Assembly: GCF_003369925.1 (NCBI RefSeq)
Contig: NZ_LARY01000002.1
Span: 868,001-932,000, forward strand
Direction of reading: 5' to 3'
Origin: Listeria kieliensis
Lineage (GTDB): Bacteria > Bacillota > Bacilli > Lactobacillales > Listeriaceae
Length of the DNA stretch: 64,000 bases
In this document: positions 26,950 to 36,562 of the stretch, piece after piece
Layout: the number at the start of each line of letters is the position of its first letter
Numbering within the stretch: position 1 is the first letter of the stretch
Notes under the pieces: model-generated
Databases searched by the model: none
What the model saw: only the letters and a program-made list of their open reading frames with translations
What the model was told of the DNA's origin: nothing
Program-made: the position numbers and the translations under genes

Positions 26950-26963
26950 ATTTCCTGGGAAAT
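26950..26963. other. Near-consensus Noc-binding site
   Basis: ATTTCCTGGGAAAT differs from the Noc site ATTTCCCGGGAAAT at one central base. It lies between the lut promoter and the DUF1129 gene terminator. Confidence 0.4.
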
Positions 26964-26966
26964 AAA

Positions 26967-27012
26967 AAAAGTGGTTATTCCCAAGTTTGCAACTTGAAAG
27001 TAACCACTTTTT
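26967..27012 (-). terminator. Terminator of the DUF1129 gene
   Basis: A stem AAAAGTGGTTA / TAACCACTTTT with an inner CAAGTT-TGC-AACTTG helix and T-rich 3' side, ending 4 nt before the stop of the DUF1129 gene. Confidence 0.9.
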
Positions 27013-27015
27013 ATT

Positions 27016-27678
27016 TTATAAGGATGGAATATTTTTTTGGCGTTTGATATACCAACGAAGTGCTAGAATAATAACCCCAAGAATCGTTGTGATGGTTGGA
27101 TCAAGCGCCACATTAATAGCTGGCGGAATAACCAGTTGAACAACCGTCATTACAAACATCCAAACTGCCACAACTAATACGGCCATTAAAATATACCGCA
27201 GTGTACTTCCTTTTTTACCCGTTCGCATCTCAGCTGAGTATTTACGCAAAATAATCATAGCAAAACCGCCGACGATTCCCGTAACGACGAGCACAGCAAT
27301 ACCTAAAGTTTGCCCTTGGAAAAAGGCACTAATCCCAGAAATCAGCATCATCGCTCCAAGAACGAGCAAAGCCCCATCAAGGAACAACCAACCCTTTCCA
27401 GTCGTAGGTTCTCCCGGTGAACGCTCAGCTTTCACGGTAAGCGAAGTGACGTATTCAGTCGGTGTTAAATCAAACAGTTTCCGCGCTGTCACCCCTTGTT
27501 TTTGTTGTTCGAGGATTTTCTCGACCATCTCCCGAACAATTTCATTGCGTTGCGCTTCCTCGTAATCCGTCATTTTTAAGTGTTTTTCAACTTCTTGAAC
27601 ATATTGCAAATTTTTCTTTGTCAAGGCGCTTTTTTGCTCTTCCAAAGAAGGTTTGCTTGTTTCAGTTTCTGTCGTCAC
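27016..27678 (-). CDS. DUF1129 family membrane protein
   Basis: A 220-residue protein with an acidic helical cytoplasmic N-terminal half (about 1-85, including QYVQEVEKHLKMTD and LFDLTPTEYV), then four membrane helices (about 95-210) and a short basic C-terminus (YIKRQKNI). This is the DUF1129 layout found across lactobacilli and Listeria. Start is GTG (complement 27676-27678) with GGAGG 10 nt upstream. Function unknown. Confidence 0.75.
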   Translation of the reverse strand: MTTETETSKPSLEEQKSALTKKNLQYVQEVEKHLKMTDYEEAQRNEIVREMVEKILEQQKQGVTARKLFDLTPTEYVTSLTVKAERSPGEPTTGKGWLFLDGALLVLGAMMLISGISAFFQGQTLGIAVLVVTGIVGGFAMIILRKYSAEMRTGKKGSTLRYILMAVLVVAVWMFVMTVVQLVIPPAINVALDPTITTILGVIILALRWYIKRQKNIPSL

Positions 27679-27902
27679 GAAAACAATTCCTCCCACTTAG
27701 CTTGATAACACCCATTATACAGAAAAAAAGCAAAAATAGCGATAGTGGACTAACTTTTTGAAAAAACCTGATATTCTTTTACAAAAACGACTTCTAACTA
27801 AGGGAAAAACCTGTTTATCTTTTTTCACAAACCAATTAATATACTTAGGCGGTCGCTTTGTTGTAAGATAAGGGTGAAAAAATTCTCGCCTGAGGTGAAA
27901 AC

Positions 27903-30242
27903 ATGATTAATCTAGATCAACCATTGTTAGCTTATCTTCAAGACGACCCTAAACTCGCAAAGCAAGTATTTTCTGGCCACTTTGGACTAGAGAAAGAAAA
28001 TTTGCGTGTCACACCTAGCGGTCAATTAGCCTTAACGCCTCACCCGGCTGTTTTTGGAAAAAAGGAAGATAACCCACTGATTAAAACCGACTTTTCCGAA
28101 AGTCAAATTGAAATGATCACGCCTGTTTGCGATTCCGTTGAAGAGGTTTATGAAGCCGTCTCCAACTTACATCATATTGTTACACTAGCGCTCGAAAACG
28201 ATGAATTACTTTGGCCAAACAGCAACCCGCCGCTGATTCCAGAAGAAGAAAAAATTCCAATCGCGGTTTATGATGACGGCGCAAATAGCTCAAGCAGACA
28301 ATACCGTGAACATTTGGCAAAAGAATATGGGAAAAAAATTCAACTTTTAAGCGGTACCCATTTCAATTTTTCCTTCTCAGATACGCTTTTAAAGGAACTT
28401 TTTAACGCTTTCCATACAGAGACAGAAAGCTATCAGGATTTTAAAAATCGTGTTTATTTAAAAACCGCTAAATATTTCATGAAAAATCGCTGGTTGCTCG
28501 TTTATTTGACCGGAGCTGGCCCCGCTTACATGGAAAGCTTCACAAAAATCGCAAGTGAAGAACCAGCTAGCGAAGGCGCACAGCTTATCAAAGAAGGAAT
28601 TTCACTTCGTAACAGTTCTTCTGGTTACAAGAACAAGGAGTCGCTCCACATCAATTATGATACCTTTGATGGGTACATCACAACGATTCGCGAACACATT
28701 GAAGCAGGCCAAATCAATAGCATGCGTGAATTCTATAACCCAATTCGCTTAAAAAACAGCCACACGGACCAGTCGCTAGATGGCTTGGCTGAAAAAGGCG
28801 TAGAGTATCTAGAAATTCGGTCAATCGACCTTGATCCGCTTGAAGAAGTTGGAATTGCGAAGGAAACCTTGCATTTCTTGCAACTCTTCTTACTCACGGG
28901 ACTTTTATCGGAAGATATGGAGCTTTGTCCAAACAACCAAGAAGTGGCCGACCGTAACGAAGAAATCACGGCTTTATTTGGCCTTTCGCATCCAACGCTC
29001 ACAGACTGTTCTGGAAAACGCGTTCCGTTCGTTGAAGCTGGCATGGCTGAACTTGATAAAATCGAACAAATTTTGGATTTGCTTGCGCCGAAAAACAAAG
29101 TACTTCACAATGTGCTAGCCAAACAAAAAGATCGCTTGCTGTACGCTGAAAAAACCATTGCGGCTCAAGTCGTGACAAATATCAAGCAACGCGGCTACCT
29201 CAGTTATCATCTCGATGTGGCGCGTGATTCATTCGAGCAAGCGGACCTAGAAGCTTACCGTTTTATCGGAGCGGAAGATTTAGAACTTTCAACACAGATT
29301 GTATGGAAAGCAGCTTGGAAAAAAGGCGTTAGCGTGGAAATTCTCGATCGCGCTGAAAACTTTTTACGGCTATCCAAAAAAGGCCATACGGAACTGGTGA
29401 AACAAGCGACGAAAACATCGCGTGATAATTACATTTCTGTTTTGCTAATGGAAAACAAAGTTGTGACGAAAAAAATCCTAGCTGAAAACGGTATCCGCGT
29501 GCCATTTGGGGAAAACTTTACGGACATTGAAGTTGCACTCGAAAGCTATGCGCACTTCAAGGGGAAACAAATTGTTGTCAAGCCGAAATCGACGAACTAT
29601 GGCCTTGGAATTAGCATCTTTAAAGACGACTTTAACCAAGATGTGTTCCATGAAGCACTTAAAATTGCGTTTAGCTATGACGAATCTGTCATTATTGAAG
29701 AATTCATTCCTGGAGACGAATATCGCTTCCTTGTTATTGGCGATCAAATTGAAGCAGTCTTACAGCGGGTTCCAGCAAACGTTATCGGTGATGGTGTCCA
29801 TACAATCGCTGAACTCGTTGACGAAAAAAACGATGATCCCCTTCGCGGTACAGATCACTTGAAGCCGCTTGAGAAAATCTTAAAAGGCCCTGAGGAAACA
29901 TTGATGCTCAGCTTACACCACTTAAACTGGGACAGCATTCCTGAGCGAGACAGAGTCATTTATCTACGCGAGAATTCGAACATCAGCACTGGTGGAGATA
30001 GCATTGATGTGACAGATGAAATGGATGACTACTACAAAGACATGGCGATAAAAGCAGCTAAAGTAGCTGATGCCAAGTTCTGCGGCGTTGACATCATTGT
30101 GCCACCAAATCCAACTGATTATGAAAGAGCAGCAATTATTGAGCTCAACTTTAATCCAGCCATTCAAATGCACACTTTCCCTTATGAAGGAAAGCGCCGC
30201 ATGATTGGCGACCGAATTATTGATTACCTATTCAATGAATAA
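27903..30242 (+). CDS. gshF: Bifunctional glutathione synthetase (gamma-GCS/GS fusion)
   Basis: A 779-residue fusion. Residues 1-470 are a glutamate-cysteine ligase (GHFGLEKENLRVTPSGQ; TDFSESQIEMITP; LSGTHFNFSFSD; YLEIRSIDLDP). Residues about 490-779 form an ATP-grasp domain supplying the glutathione synthetase step (KPKSTNYGLGIS; IIEEFIPGDEYRFLVI; IIELNFNPAIQMH). GshF is the usual glutathione source in Listeria and streptococci. Start ATG has GAGGTG 6 nt upstream; it is monocistronic. Confidence 0.96.
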   Translation: MINLDQPLLAYLQDDPKLAKQVFSGHFGLEKENLRVTPSGQLALTPHPAVFGKKEDNPLIKTDFSESQIEMITPVCDSVEEVYEAVSNLHHIVTLALENDELLWPNSNPPLIPEEEKIPIAVYDDGANSSSRQYREHLAKEYGKKIQLLSGTHFNFSFSDTLLKELFNAFHTETESYQDFKNRVYLKTAKYFMKNRWLLVYLTGAGPAYMESFTKIASEEPASEGAQLIKEGISLRNSSSGYKNKESLHINYDTFDGYITTIREHIEAGQINSMREFYNPIRLKNSHTDQSLDGLAEKGVEYLEIRSIDLDPLEEVGIAKETLHFLQLFLLTGLLSEDMELCPNNQEVADRNEEITALFGLSHPTLTDCSGKRVPFVEAGMAELDKIEQILDLLAPKNKVLHNVLAKQKDRLLYAEKTIAAQVVTNIKQRGYLSYHLDVARDSFEQADLEAYRFIGAEDLELSTQIVWKAAWKKGVSVEILDRAENFLRLSKKGHTELVKQATKTSRDNYISVLLMENKVVTKKILAENGIRVPFGENFTDIEVALESYAHFKGKQIVVKPKSTNYGLGISIFKDDFNQDVFHEALKIAFSYDESVIIEEFIPGDEYRFLVIGDQIEAVLQRVPANVIGDGVHTIAELVDEKNDDPLRGTDHLKPLEKILKGPEETLMLSLHHLNWDSIPERDRVIYLRENSNISTGGDSIDVTDEMDDYYKDMAIKAAKVADAKFCGVDIIVPPNPTDYERAAIIELNFNPAIQMHTFPYEGKRRMIGDRIIDYLFNE

Positions 30243-30244
30243 CA

Positions 30245-30277
30245 AAAACCCGCGCTTCAAATTGAAGCACGGGTTTT
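30245..30277. terminator. Convergent terminator between gshF and ychF
   Basis: A near-perfect stem AAAACCCG.GCTTCAA / TTGAAGC.CGGGTTTT between two converging stop codons, with A and T tracts for use in both directions. Confidence 0.9.
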
Positions 30278-30281
30278 CTAA

Positions 30282-30297
30282 TGTTTCACGTGAAACA
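30282..30297. other. parS: parS site
   Basis: TGTTTCACGTGAAACA, a perfect match to the ParB-binding consensus, in the 22 nt between the convergent terminator and the ychF stop. Confidence 0.93.
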
Positions 30298-30298
30298 A

Positions 30299-31399
30299 TT
30301 AAACATTAAAGCGGAAATGAACAACATCCCCATCTTTCATCACATATTCTTTTCCTTCTAGGCGGACTTTCCCAGCCTCTTTAGCCGCATGTTCTGAGCC
30401 ATATTCCACAAGATCATCATAGGAAACCACTTCCGCGCGAATAAAGCCGCGTTCAAAGTCTGTATGGATAATACCTGCACATTCTGGCGCTTTCATTCCT
30501 TTTCGGAACGTCCATGCACGCACTTCTTGAACCCCAGCAGTAAAGTAAGTGGCTAGTCCAAGCAGTGAATAAGCCGAACGAATCAATTTATCAAGACCAG
30601 ATTCCTCAATTCCAAGCGCTTCAAGGAATTCAGCTTTATCCGCATCATCTAGTTCCGCAATCTCTTCTTCAGCACGTGCGCAAACTACGATGACTTCAGA
30701 GCCCTCTTCAGCTGCAAGTTCTTTTACTTGTTGCACGTACTTATTGCTGTCAGGATCAGCGACATCTTCCTCACTCACATTAGCCACATAAAGAACTGGT
30801 TTATTGGTTAGCAAGAATAAATTGCGGACGATCTTAGCCTCTTCCTCGTTAAATTCAAGCGCCCGAGCCGGCTTGTCATTTAAAAAGCCTTCTTTAAGCT
30901 TCGTCAAAACGTTAAACTCAGCTACCGCTTCCTTGTCTTTTTGTTTCGCCATTTTTTCCACACGGCCGATACGTTTTTCAACGCTTTCAAGGTCCGCTAA
31001 AATCAGCTCTAAATTGATTGTCGCGATATCATCGAGCGGATCTACGCGCCCTTCCACGTGCGTGATGTTCTCATCTTCAAAGCAACGCGTCACGTGACAA
31101 ATCGCATCCACTTGGCGAATATGCGACAAAAATTTGTTTCCAAGTCCTTCGCCTTTACTTGCCCCTTTTACAATCCCGGCAATATCCGTAAATTCAAAAG
31201 TCGTTGGCACCGTTTTTTTCGGGCTCACGAGTTCAGTTAATTTATTCAAACGATTGTCTGGAACCTCAACAATTCCAACATTGGGATCAATCGTTGCGAA
31301 CGGATAGTTTGCAGCCTCCGCTCCAGCTTTTGTAATTGCATTAAAAAGTGTTGATTTCCCAACATTCGGAAGTCCGACAATACCAGCTGTTAATGCCAT
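30299..31399 (-). CDS. ychF: Redox-regulated ATPase YchF (Obg-like)
   Basis: A 366-residue TRAFAC P-loop protein. It has [14 protein letters not shown] (G1), [17 protein letters not shown] (G3), the modified G4 NxxE (NVSEED) that favours ATP, a coiled-coil insertion and a C-terminal TGS domain ([15 protein letters not shown]...). It binds ribosomes and modulates translation and stress responses. The ATG at 31399 has AAGGAG 10 nt upstream; seven upstream codons in the open frame are not needed. It is the usual neighbour of the par region in Firmicutes (yyaF). Confidence 0.95.
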   Translation of the reverse strand: MALTAGIVGLPNVGKSTLFNAITKAGAEAANYPFATIDPNVGIVEVPDNRLNKLTELVSPKKTVPTTFEFTDIAGIVKGASKGEGLGNKFLSHIRQVDAICHVTRCFEDENITHVEGRVDPLDDIATINLELILADLESVEKRIGRVEKMAKQKDKEAVAEFNVLTKLKEGFLNDKPARALEFNEEEAKIVRNLFLLTNKPVLYVANVSEEDVADPDSNKYVQQVKELAAEEGSEVIVVCARAEEEIAELDDADKAEFLEALGIEESGLDKLIRSAYSLLGLATYFTAGVQEVRAWTFRKGMKAPECAGIIHTDFERGFIRAEVVSYDDLVEYGSEHAAKEAGKVRLEGKEYVMKDGDVVHFRFNV

Positions 31400-31525
31400 T
31401 TTATAATAACTCCTTTTCACTTTAATCGTTTCAAATCACTAAGAACTATTATAAAGGTTTTCTTTACAAAAAACCACCCACATTCTGCTATAATAGTTGT
31501 ACCTAAGCCACAAGGAGGAACTCAA

Positions 31526-32035
31526 ATGATACTTGAAACTGAACGCTTATACGCAAACGAAATGACTCAAGCCGACCTCCCCGCTCTTGCCTCCATGCTT
31601 CAAGACCCTGAAGTAATGTACGCTTATGAGCACGATTTTTCGGATGCCGATGTACGTAGCTGGCTCGAAAACAACCTCCGTCGCTACCGCGAGCTTGGTT
31701 TTGGACTTTGGGGCATCTACTTAAAAGAAAACGATCAATTTATCGGAAACGCTGGGATCACCTACCAAGAAGTCGAAAACGAAATGGTGCTAGAACTGGG
31801 ATACTTGCTTAAAAAAATTTATTGGCATAAGGGCTACGCCCGTGAAATAACGGCTGCAATCGTTCAATATGCCCAAGACAAACTTCATGCGCCAGAAATC
31901 CATGCGACAATCAAAACAACCAATGCCGCTTCCATTCGCGTTGCCGAAAACAATCAAATGGAGCGAACCAAAGCTTATATCAAGTTTTATTATGGCATCG
32001 AAATGCCCCATTACTTATACACACGCAAATTTTAA
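31526..32035 (+). CDS. GNAT family N-acetyltransferase
   Basis: A 169-residue RimJ/RimL-type acetyltransferase. It has LETERLYANEMTQAD at the N-terminus, VLELGYLLKKIYWHKGYAREITAA as the acetyl-CoA binding motif A, and NAASIRVAENNQME as the conserved tail. AAGGAGG precedes the ATG. The substrate is unknown; similar proteins modify ribosomal proteins, peptides or small amines. Confidence 0.88.
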   Translation: MILETERLYANEMTQADLPALASMLQDPEVMYAYEHDFSDADVRSWLENNLRRYRELGFGLWGIYLKENDQFIGNAGITYQEVENEMVLELGYLLKKIYWHKGYAREITAAIVQYAQDKLHAPEIHATIKTTNAASIRVAENNQMERTKAYIKFYYGIEMPHYLYTRKF

Positions 32036-32072
32036 AAAAGCCATCCGCGGATACACCCACGGATGGCTTTTA
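32035..32072. terminator. Convergent terminator between GNAT and catalase genes
   Basis: Stem AAAAGCCATCCGCGG / CCACGGATGGCTTTT lies between the two stop codons and can serve both strands. Confidence 0.9.
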
Positions 32073-32073
32073 A

Positions 32074-33543
32074 TTAGGCTTTCAAATCAGCCACGTGCTG
32101 CGCAAGTTCAATTCCTGTTCCAGCAGCCACACGTTCAGCCCATTCTGGCACGGCTTGATAGAAATTCCGCAAGTTGCGAATCTTAATATCTTCACGAACT
32201 GTCGCCCAGTCATCTACAATATTCTTCACAAGCGCGTCACGTTCCCCTTCCGAATAGCGATTCCAAACTTCGCGCGCATGCACAAAATTATTTGGTTTCT
32301 CTGCTGCTAGCCGGCCTGAAATGTCACCTCGAATTTCTTGTTCTTGCTCAACAAATGCAGGATTTTCTTTCGGCTCGGAACTATAACTATTTGGCTCATA
32401 ATTGATCGAGCTCGTTTGCTGCCCAATTGGCATATAGCCGTCACGTTGATTGTTCGCAACCGGCGCTTTTGGCTTATTAATCGGCAGTTGCAGGTAGTTC
32501 GGTCCCACGCGGTGGCGCTGCGTGTCTGAATAAGAAAACAGTCGCCCTTGAAGCAAACGGTCTTCAGATGGGAGCATACCTCTTACAAGAACCCCGGGGT
32601 TGAAGCCTACCGATTCTGTTTCGGCAAAGACGTTCTCAGGGTTGCGATTTAACGTCATTGTGCCCACAAGTTCGTATGGGAAAACATCTTCAAACCAATC
32701 TTTGGTTGCATCAAGTGGATTGAAATCAAATGTATCAAGGTCTTTTGGATCAAGCACTTGGACATATAAATCCCATTCTGGATAGTTCCCCGCTTCGATG
32801 GCTTCATGCAAGTCCCGTGTGGCATGGTTGAATTCTTTTGCTTGAATCTGAGACGCTTGTTCCGTCGTCAAATTGACAATCCCAGCTTTTGGTTGCCAAC
32901 GTAGCTTCACATAGACCGTTTTTCCTGCCTCATTAATCCATTTAAAAGCATGTATGCTCGAACCACGCATCTCGCGGTAAGAAGCAGGCGTCCCTTCATC
33001 GCTAAAGAGATAAGTAAGCATCGTGACCGCTTCTGGCGTTAAGCCCATGAAGTCCCAGTAACGATTTGGATCTTGGATATTCGTCGCTGGATCTGGCTTG
33101 AGCGAATGAATCACGTCTGGAAATTTAATCGCATCACGAATGAAAAATACAGGCAAATTATTTCCAACAAAATCATAATTTCCTTCTTCTGTATAAAATT
33201 TGATCGAAAATCCACGTGGATCGCGCAACGTCTCAGGAGAATGCTGTCCATGGATAACCGTAGAAAAGCGAGCAAAAACTTCTGTTTCTTGTCCTTCTTC
33301 TTGTAAAAAATGTGCCATCGTATATTTTTTCATGCTATTTTTGACTACAAACTTTCCGTGTGCCCCTGCCCCACGTGCATGAACGACTCGTTCTGGAACT
33401 CGTTCACGGTCAAAATGAGCTAACTTTTCAATTAACTGATAATCTTCAAGAAGCGTTGGTCCTTTGAAACCTGCCGTCATCGAATTTTGATTGTCTCCAA
33501 TTGGCACTCCTTGATTCGTTGTTAAATTTTTCTTTTCGGTCAA
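32074..33543 (-). CDS. katA: Catalase (clade 3 haem catalase)
   Basis: A 489-residue monofunctional catalase. It has FDRERVPERVVHARGAGAHG with the distal His, FYTEEGNYDFVGNNLPVFF with the catalytic Asn, and the proximal haem ligand region GRLFSYSDTQRHRVGPNY. The start is TTG (33543) because GGAGG lies 8 nt upstream; the longer reading that begins with MEGF uses the ribosome site itself as codons. A PerR-type box lies 54 nt upstream, implying peroxide and manganese/iron control. Confidence 0.95.
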   Translation of the reverse strand: MTEKKNLTTNQGVPIGDNQNSMTAGFKGPTLLEDYQLIEKLAHFDRERVPERVVHARGAGAHGKFVVKNSMKKYTMAHFLQEEGQETEVFARFSTVIHGQHSPETLRDPRGFSIKFYTEEGNYDFVGNNLPVFFIRDAIKFPDVIHSLKPDPATNIQDPNRYWDFMGLTPEAVTMLTYLFSDEGTPASYREMRGSSIHAFKWINEAGKTVYVKLRWQPKAGIVNLTTEQASQIQAKEFNHATRDLHEAIEAGNYPEWDLYVQVLDPKDLDTFDFNPLDATKDWFEDVFPYELVGTMTLNRNPENVFAETESVGFNPGVLVRGMLPSEDRLLQGRLFSYSDTQRHRVGPNYLQLPINKPKAPVANNQRDGYMPIGQQTSSINYEPNSYSSEPKENPAFVEQEQEIRGDISGRLAAEKPNNFVHAREVWNRYSEGERDALVKNIVDDWATVREDIKIRNLRNFYQAVPEWAERVAAGTGIELAQHVADLKA

Positions 33544-33596
33544 ATTGAATCCCTCCATCTAACAAAATGATTCATTTAATTAAAATAATTATTAAA

Positions 33597-33611
33597 TGAT
33601 AATTATTATGA
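33597..33611. promoter_or_regulatory. PerR-type box upstream of catalase
   Basis: TGATAATTATTATGA matches the Per box TTATAATNATTATAA at 13 of 15 positions and is symmetric. It overlaps the expected promoter of katA. A Fur protein might read the same AT-rich palindrome. Confidence 0.7.
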
Positions 33612-33674
33612 TAAAGAGTTTCTAAACTTGCTGCAACTAATTAGCTTATAATTTTTTACAAAAAACAAGCATGT

Positions 33675-33710
33675 AAAAAGACCCACCACAATTAACACGA
33701 TGGGTCTTTT
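33675..33710 (-). terminator. Terminator of the parA-parB-DUF951 unit
   Basis: Stem AAAAGACCCACC / GATGGGTCTTTT followed by T-rich sequence on the minus strand, 4 nt after the DUF951 stop. Confidence 0.88.
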
Positions 33711-33713
33711 GGT

Positions 33714-33908
33714 TTATTTTTCATTTGGAAGAATATTTTTTACTTTTCGTTCGAATTCTCGCCGTGGCAACAACACACTGTGTCCACAACCTTCACATTT
33801 GATTCGAATATCCATCCCCATTCGAATAATCCGAAAACGATTGCTTCCACAAGGGTGTGGTTTCTTCATTTCTACAATATCATTTAACTCAAATTTTTTA
33901 CTTTCCAT
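33714..33908 (-). CDS. DUF951 family protein (YyzM-like)
   Basis: A 64-residue protein with a zinc-ribbon-like Cys pair set (HPCGSNRF and KCEGCGHSVLLPR) and the motif VEMKKPHPCGSNRFRIIRMG typical of DUF951. This small conserved protein is encoded next to parB in many Firmicutes, including yyzM in Bacillus. The ATG at 33908 follows GAGG by 6 nt. Its role is unknown; the Cys residues suggest zinc binding and possibly nucleic-acid binding. Confidence 0.85.
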   Translation of the reverse strand: MESKKFELNDIVEMKKPHPCGSNRFRIIRMGMDIRIKCEGCGHSVLLPRREFERKVKNILPNEK

Positions 33909-33932
33909 TTCTATCCTCTTCACAAATTTTAT

Positions 33933-34781
33933 TTAATCATCAAACTGCACATCTAAAATTTCTAAAATCCGATCCAAGTCATCATCTGATAAAAACTCAA
34001 TTTCAATCTTGCCTTTTTTGTTTGTGCGTTTAATTGAAACCGCCGTTCCAAACTTATCTCGCAATTGATTTTCACTCTCACGAATAAAGACTGGTACTTT
34101 CTTTGGCTTCTTTGTTTCACGTGAAACATTCTCATTAGTATCAGTCACAAGCTTTTCCAATTGCCGCACAGTGAGTTCTTCTTTGACTGTTTTTTTCGCG
34201 AGTGGAATAATATTTTTCTTCTGTTTTAATGCAAGAAGGGCTCGAGCATGTCCTGCTGATAGCTCTCCACTACGAATCATATCTTGGACTTCATCTGGCA
34301 GAGAAAGCAAGCGAATAAAATTTGCCACATAAGGACGACTTTTTCCGACACGCTCTGCAAGTTTAGCTTGAGTCAGTTTCAAATTTTTCATTAGGAAATC
34401 ATAGGATTCGGCTTCTTCAAGTGCAGATAGATCTTCCCGTTGCAAGTTTTCAATTACAGAAAGCTCCATCATTTCTTGATCATTTAGCTTTCTTACCACC
34501 GCAGGAATTTCTTTGAGACCGGCTTGGACAGATGCACGGCATCTTCTTTCCCCTACCACAATTTCGTAGCGATCCTTTTTCTCTCTTAGAATAACGGGTT
34601 GTAATACACCATGAATTTTGATGGAATCCGTTAGTTCTTGAATAGCTTTCTTATCAAAGTTTTTCCGTGGTTGAAATGGGTTCGCATCCACTTTATCAAG
34701 CGCAATACTTACAACAGTTTCTTCATCTGTATCCACTGTGTTAAATAATGCGTTGATTCCTTTTCCAAGTCCTTTAGCCAT
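33933..34781 (-). CDS. parB: Chromosome partitioning protein ParB (Spo0J)
   Basis: A 282-residue ParB CTPase. It starts [12 protein letters not shown], has the CTP-binding motifs [10 protein letters not shown] and VVGERRCRA, the helix-turn-helix around [27 protein letters not shown] (about 135-165), and a C-terminal dimerisation domain. It loads at parS, spreads as a clamp and recruits SMC. The coding sequence itself contains a perfect parS (34113-34128). Start ATG 34781 overlaps the parA stop by 8 nt. Confidence 0.96.
   Translation of the reverse strand: MAKGLGKGINALFNTVDTDEETVVSIALDKVDANPFQPRKNFDKKAIQELTDSIKIHGVLQPVILREKKDRYEIVVGERRCRASVQAGLKEIPAVVRKLNDQEMMELSVIENLQREDLSALEEAESYDFLMKNLKLTQAKLAERVGKSRPYVANFIRLLSLPDEVQDMIRSGELSAGHARALLALKQKKNIIPLAKKTVKEELTVRQLEKLVTDTNENVSRETKKPKKVPVFIRESENQLRDKFGTAVSIKRTNKKGKIEIEFLSDDDLDRILEILDVQFDD
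34113..34128. other. parS: parS site inside parB
   Basis: TGTTTCACGTGAAACA, a perfect consensus match, within the parB coding sequence, as is known for the parS inside spo0J of B. subtilis. Confidence 0.95.
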
Positions 34782-35544
34782 TTGCAATCACTTCCTTAGC
34801 TAATTCTAAATAAACTTCGGCCCCTTTTGATTTTGGATCATATAGAAGAATCGGTTTCCCATGGCTTGGTGCTTCACTTAATCGTACATTTCTAGGAATG
34901 ATCGTATCAAATACTTTATTTTGGAAGTATTTTTTAACTTCCTCAATAACTTGAATTCCAAGGTTTGTCCGCGCATCAAGCATAGTTAAAAGCACGCCTT
35001 CAATTTGCAACTCAGAATTCAATTGTTTTTGTACGATTCGAATTGTATTTAAAAGCTGACTTAACCCTTCTAATGCATAATACTCACATTGAACAGGAAT
35101 CAAAACAGAGTCTGAAGCAGTCAACGCATTTAACGTCAGCAATCCAAGAGATGGTGGACAATCAATGATGATGTAATCATACTCATCTTTTATCGTATCA
35201 ATTGCTCGTTTTAAACGAAGCTCCCTTGAGATCGCTGGAACAAGCTCAACTTCAGCTCCAGCAAGCTGGATAGTAGCAGGAATAACATCTAGATTATCTA
35301 ACTCAGTATGTTCACGCACATCTCTAAGTGGAACATCGTCTACTAATACATTGTAAATACAGTTTTCGATTTCTCCCTTATTGATACCAACACCACTAGA
35401 GGCATTTCCTTGAGGATCAATGTCTACTAGCAAGACCTTTTTTCCCAAAAAAGCTAGGCTAGAGCTAAGATTGACAGAAGATGTCGTCTTACCAACGCCG
35501 CCTTTTTGATTCGCAAGTGCAATAATTTTGGTCACTTTCTTCAC
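34774..35544 (-). CDS. parA: Chromosome partitioning ATPase ParA (Soj)
   Basis: A 256-residue ParA/MinD-family ATPase. The deviant Walker A motif is [13 protein letters not shown], Walker A' is [12 protein letters not shown], and Walker B is [11 protein letters not shown]. It acts with ParB in origin segregation and, in Bacillus, in control of DnaA. Two GTG starts are possible (35544 and 35535); AAGGGG upstream does not decide clearly, though the shorter form aligns better with Soj. A parS site lies 110 nt upstream. Confidence 0.95.
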   Translation of the reverse strand: MKKVTKIIALANQKGGVGKTTSSVNLSSSLAFLGKKVLLVDIDPQGNASSGVGINKGEIENCIYNVLVDDVPLRDVREHTELDNLDVIPATIQLAGAEVELVPAISRELRLKRAIDTIKDEYDYIIIDCPPSLGLLTLNALTASDSVLIPVQCEYYALEGLSQLLNTIRIVQKQLNSELQIEGVLLTMLDARTNLGIQVIEEVKKYFQNKVFDTIIPRNVRLSEAPSHGKPILLYDPKSKGAEVYLELAKEVIANG

Positions 35545-35654
35545 CAGCCCCTTATTAAGTTCCTGATCTCTCAGTTCTATAATTTCTATTCTACCAAAAC
35601 TTTTCCAATCCGTCTCTTAAATTAGCTAAAATTTTATTTTTCATCCTAAAAAAT

Positions 35655-35670
35655 TGTTTCACGTGAAACA
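35655..35670. other. parS: parS site upstream of parA
   Basis: TGTTTCACGTGAAACA, a perfect consensus match, between the terminator of the HigBA-like gene and the parA gene. Confidence 0.95.
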
Positions 35671-35690
35671 ATTGAGTTTTCTATCCAACA

Positions 35691-35718
35691 AAAAAGGCCC
35701 ACGTGTGTGGGCCTTTTT
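35691..35718 (-). terminator. Terminator of the HigBA-like gene
   Basis: Stem AAAAAGGCCCAC / GTGGGCCTTTTT immediately after the stop codon. Confidence 0.92.
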
Positions 35719-35720
35719 AC

Positions 35721-36443
35721 TCACTTATAGTCAAATGAAAGTTTAACCTCTAAAACTGCACAGGTCTTTTGATACATACGTAAAGTTAAATCTGGATCCC
35801 CTGCTTCAATCCGTTCAATAATCGTTGGTGACAAGTCCGATTTCAACGCCAAATCAAGTTGCGACCATTTTTTCTCAATTCGTTTCGCAAAAATGACTCG
35901 TGCAAGCATTGCTGAAACACTTTCCAGATAATGAACAATCCCTTCATGTTCATAAGCCCGTTTTTTCAAGGATTCAAAGCTATAGGCCTCCTCGCCAATA
36001 CTCAAATCAGCATTAGTTCGACTTAAGAAAATGCGTTTTGCTTCTTCGCGATATGCACCCATTTGGTCAATAAATGGATTTTTATCTTTAAAATAGCCTT
36101 TAATAAAGCAATAATATGTTTCAGACTCTGAAAAAGCCGTAAAATAAATCAAACGGCAATTACGGTCCTTAAAGTGTAGTTTAAGTTCATGGAGCGGTTG
36201 ATCGATCGTCGATTCAATACGCGTAGATTGAAGTGAATACGCCTGGCTCTTCCCAATCGAAAGGTGTAGATCTGGTGCAATCTGTTTTCCTGTACTTAAC
36301 CGTCTTGTTTCAGCATTTTCCAGATCAAATAGTCCTTGCAATAAAAGCGTTGCCATTAATGGCTGCTCTTCAATCAAATCGTGTATAAAATCGTAAGCTT
36401 GAAATTGATTTTCCTCGTCTTTAACAAAAATAATTTTAGCCAT
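35721..36443 (-). CDS. Single-chain HigB-like/HTH (HigA-like) protein
   Basis: A 240-residue protein in two parts. The N-terminal ~145 residues resemble the Gp49/HigB RelE-superfamily fold: LHELKLHFKDRNCRLIYFTAF, then a FIKGYFKDKNPF stretch like the usual GF.KK..KTP, then AYREEAKRIFL. The C-terminal ~85 residues are an XRE-type helix-turn-helix (FAKRIEKKWSQLDLALKSDLSPTIIERIEAGD). Toxin and antitoxin halves of a HigBA pair thus appear fused. The ATG at 36443 is supported by GGAGG 10 nt upstream. A gene of this kind seems fixed between parA and noc in Listeria. Whether it cleaves mRNA or is only a regulator is unknown. Confidence 0.65.
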   Translation of the reverse strand: MAKIIFVKDEENQFQAYDFIHDLIEEQPLMATLLLQGLFDLENAETRRLSTGKQIAPDLHLSIGKSQAYSLQSTRIESTIDQPLHELKLHFKDRNCRLIYFTAFSESETYYCFIKGYFKDKNPFIDQMGAYREEAKRIFLSRTNADLSIGEEAYSFESLKKRAYEHEGIVHYLESVSAMLARVIFAKRIEKKWSQLDLALKSDLSPTIIERIEAGDPDLTLRMYQKTCAVLEVKLSFDYK

Positions 36444-36537
36444 GATCTCCCTTACCTCCTCATCTTTTTCCTTCCACTTTAATTTTACTTCCTTTAGCTG
36501 ATTTTTGCACCCGATAACCCTAAACGCAAATAAAAAA

Positions 36538-36557
36538 CAACCTTCCGAGGAAGATTG
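36538..36557 (-). terminator. Terminator after the small membrane protein gene
   Basis: A compact stem CAACCTTCC-GA-GGAAGATTG with TTTTTTATTT on the minus-strand 3' side, 5 nt after the stop codon. Confidence 0.8.
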
Positions 36558-36562
36558 CTTGA

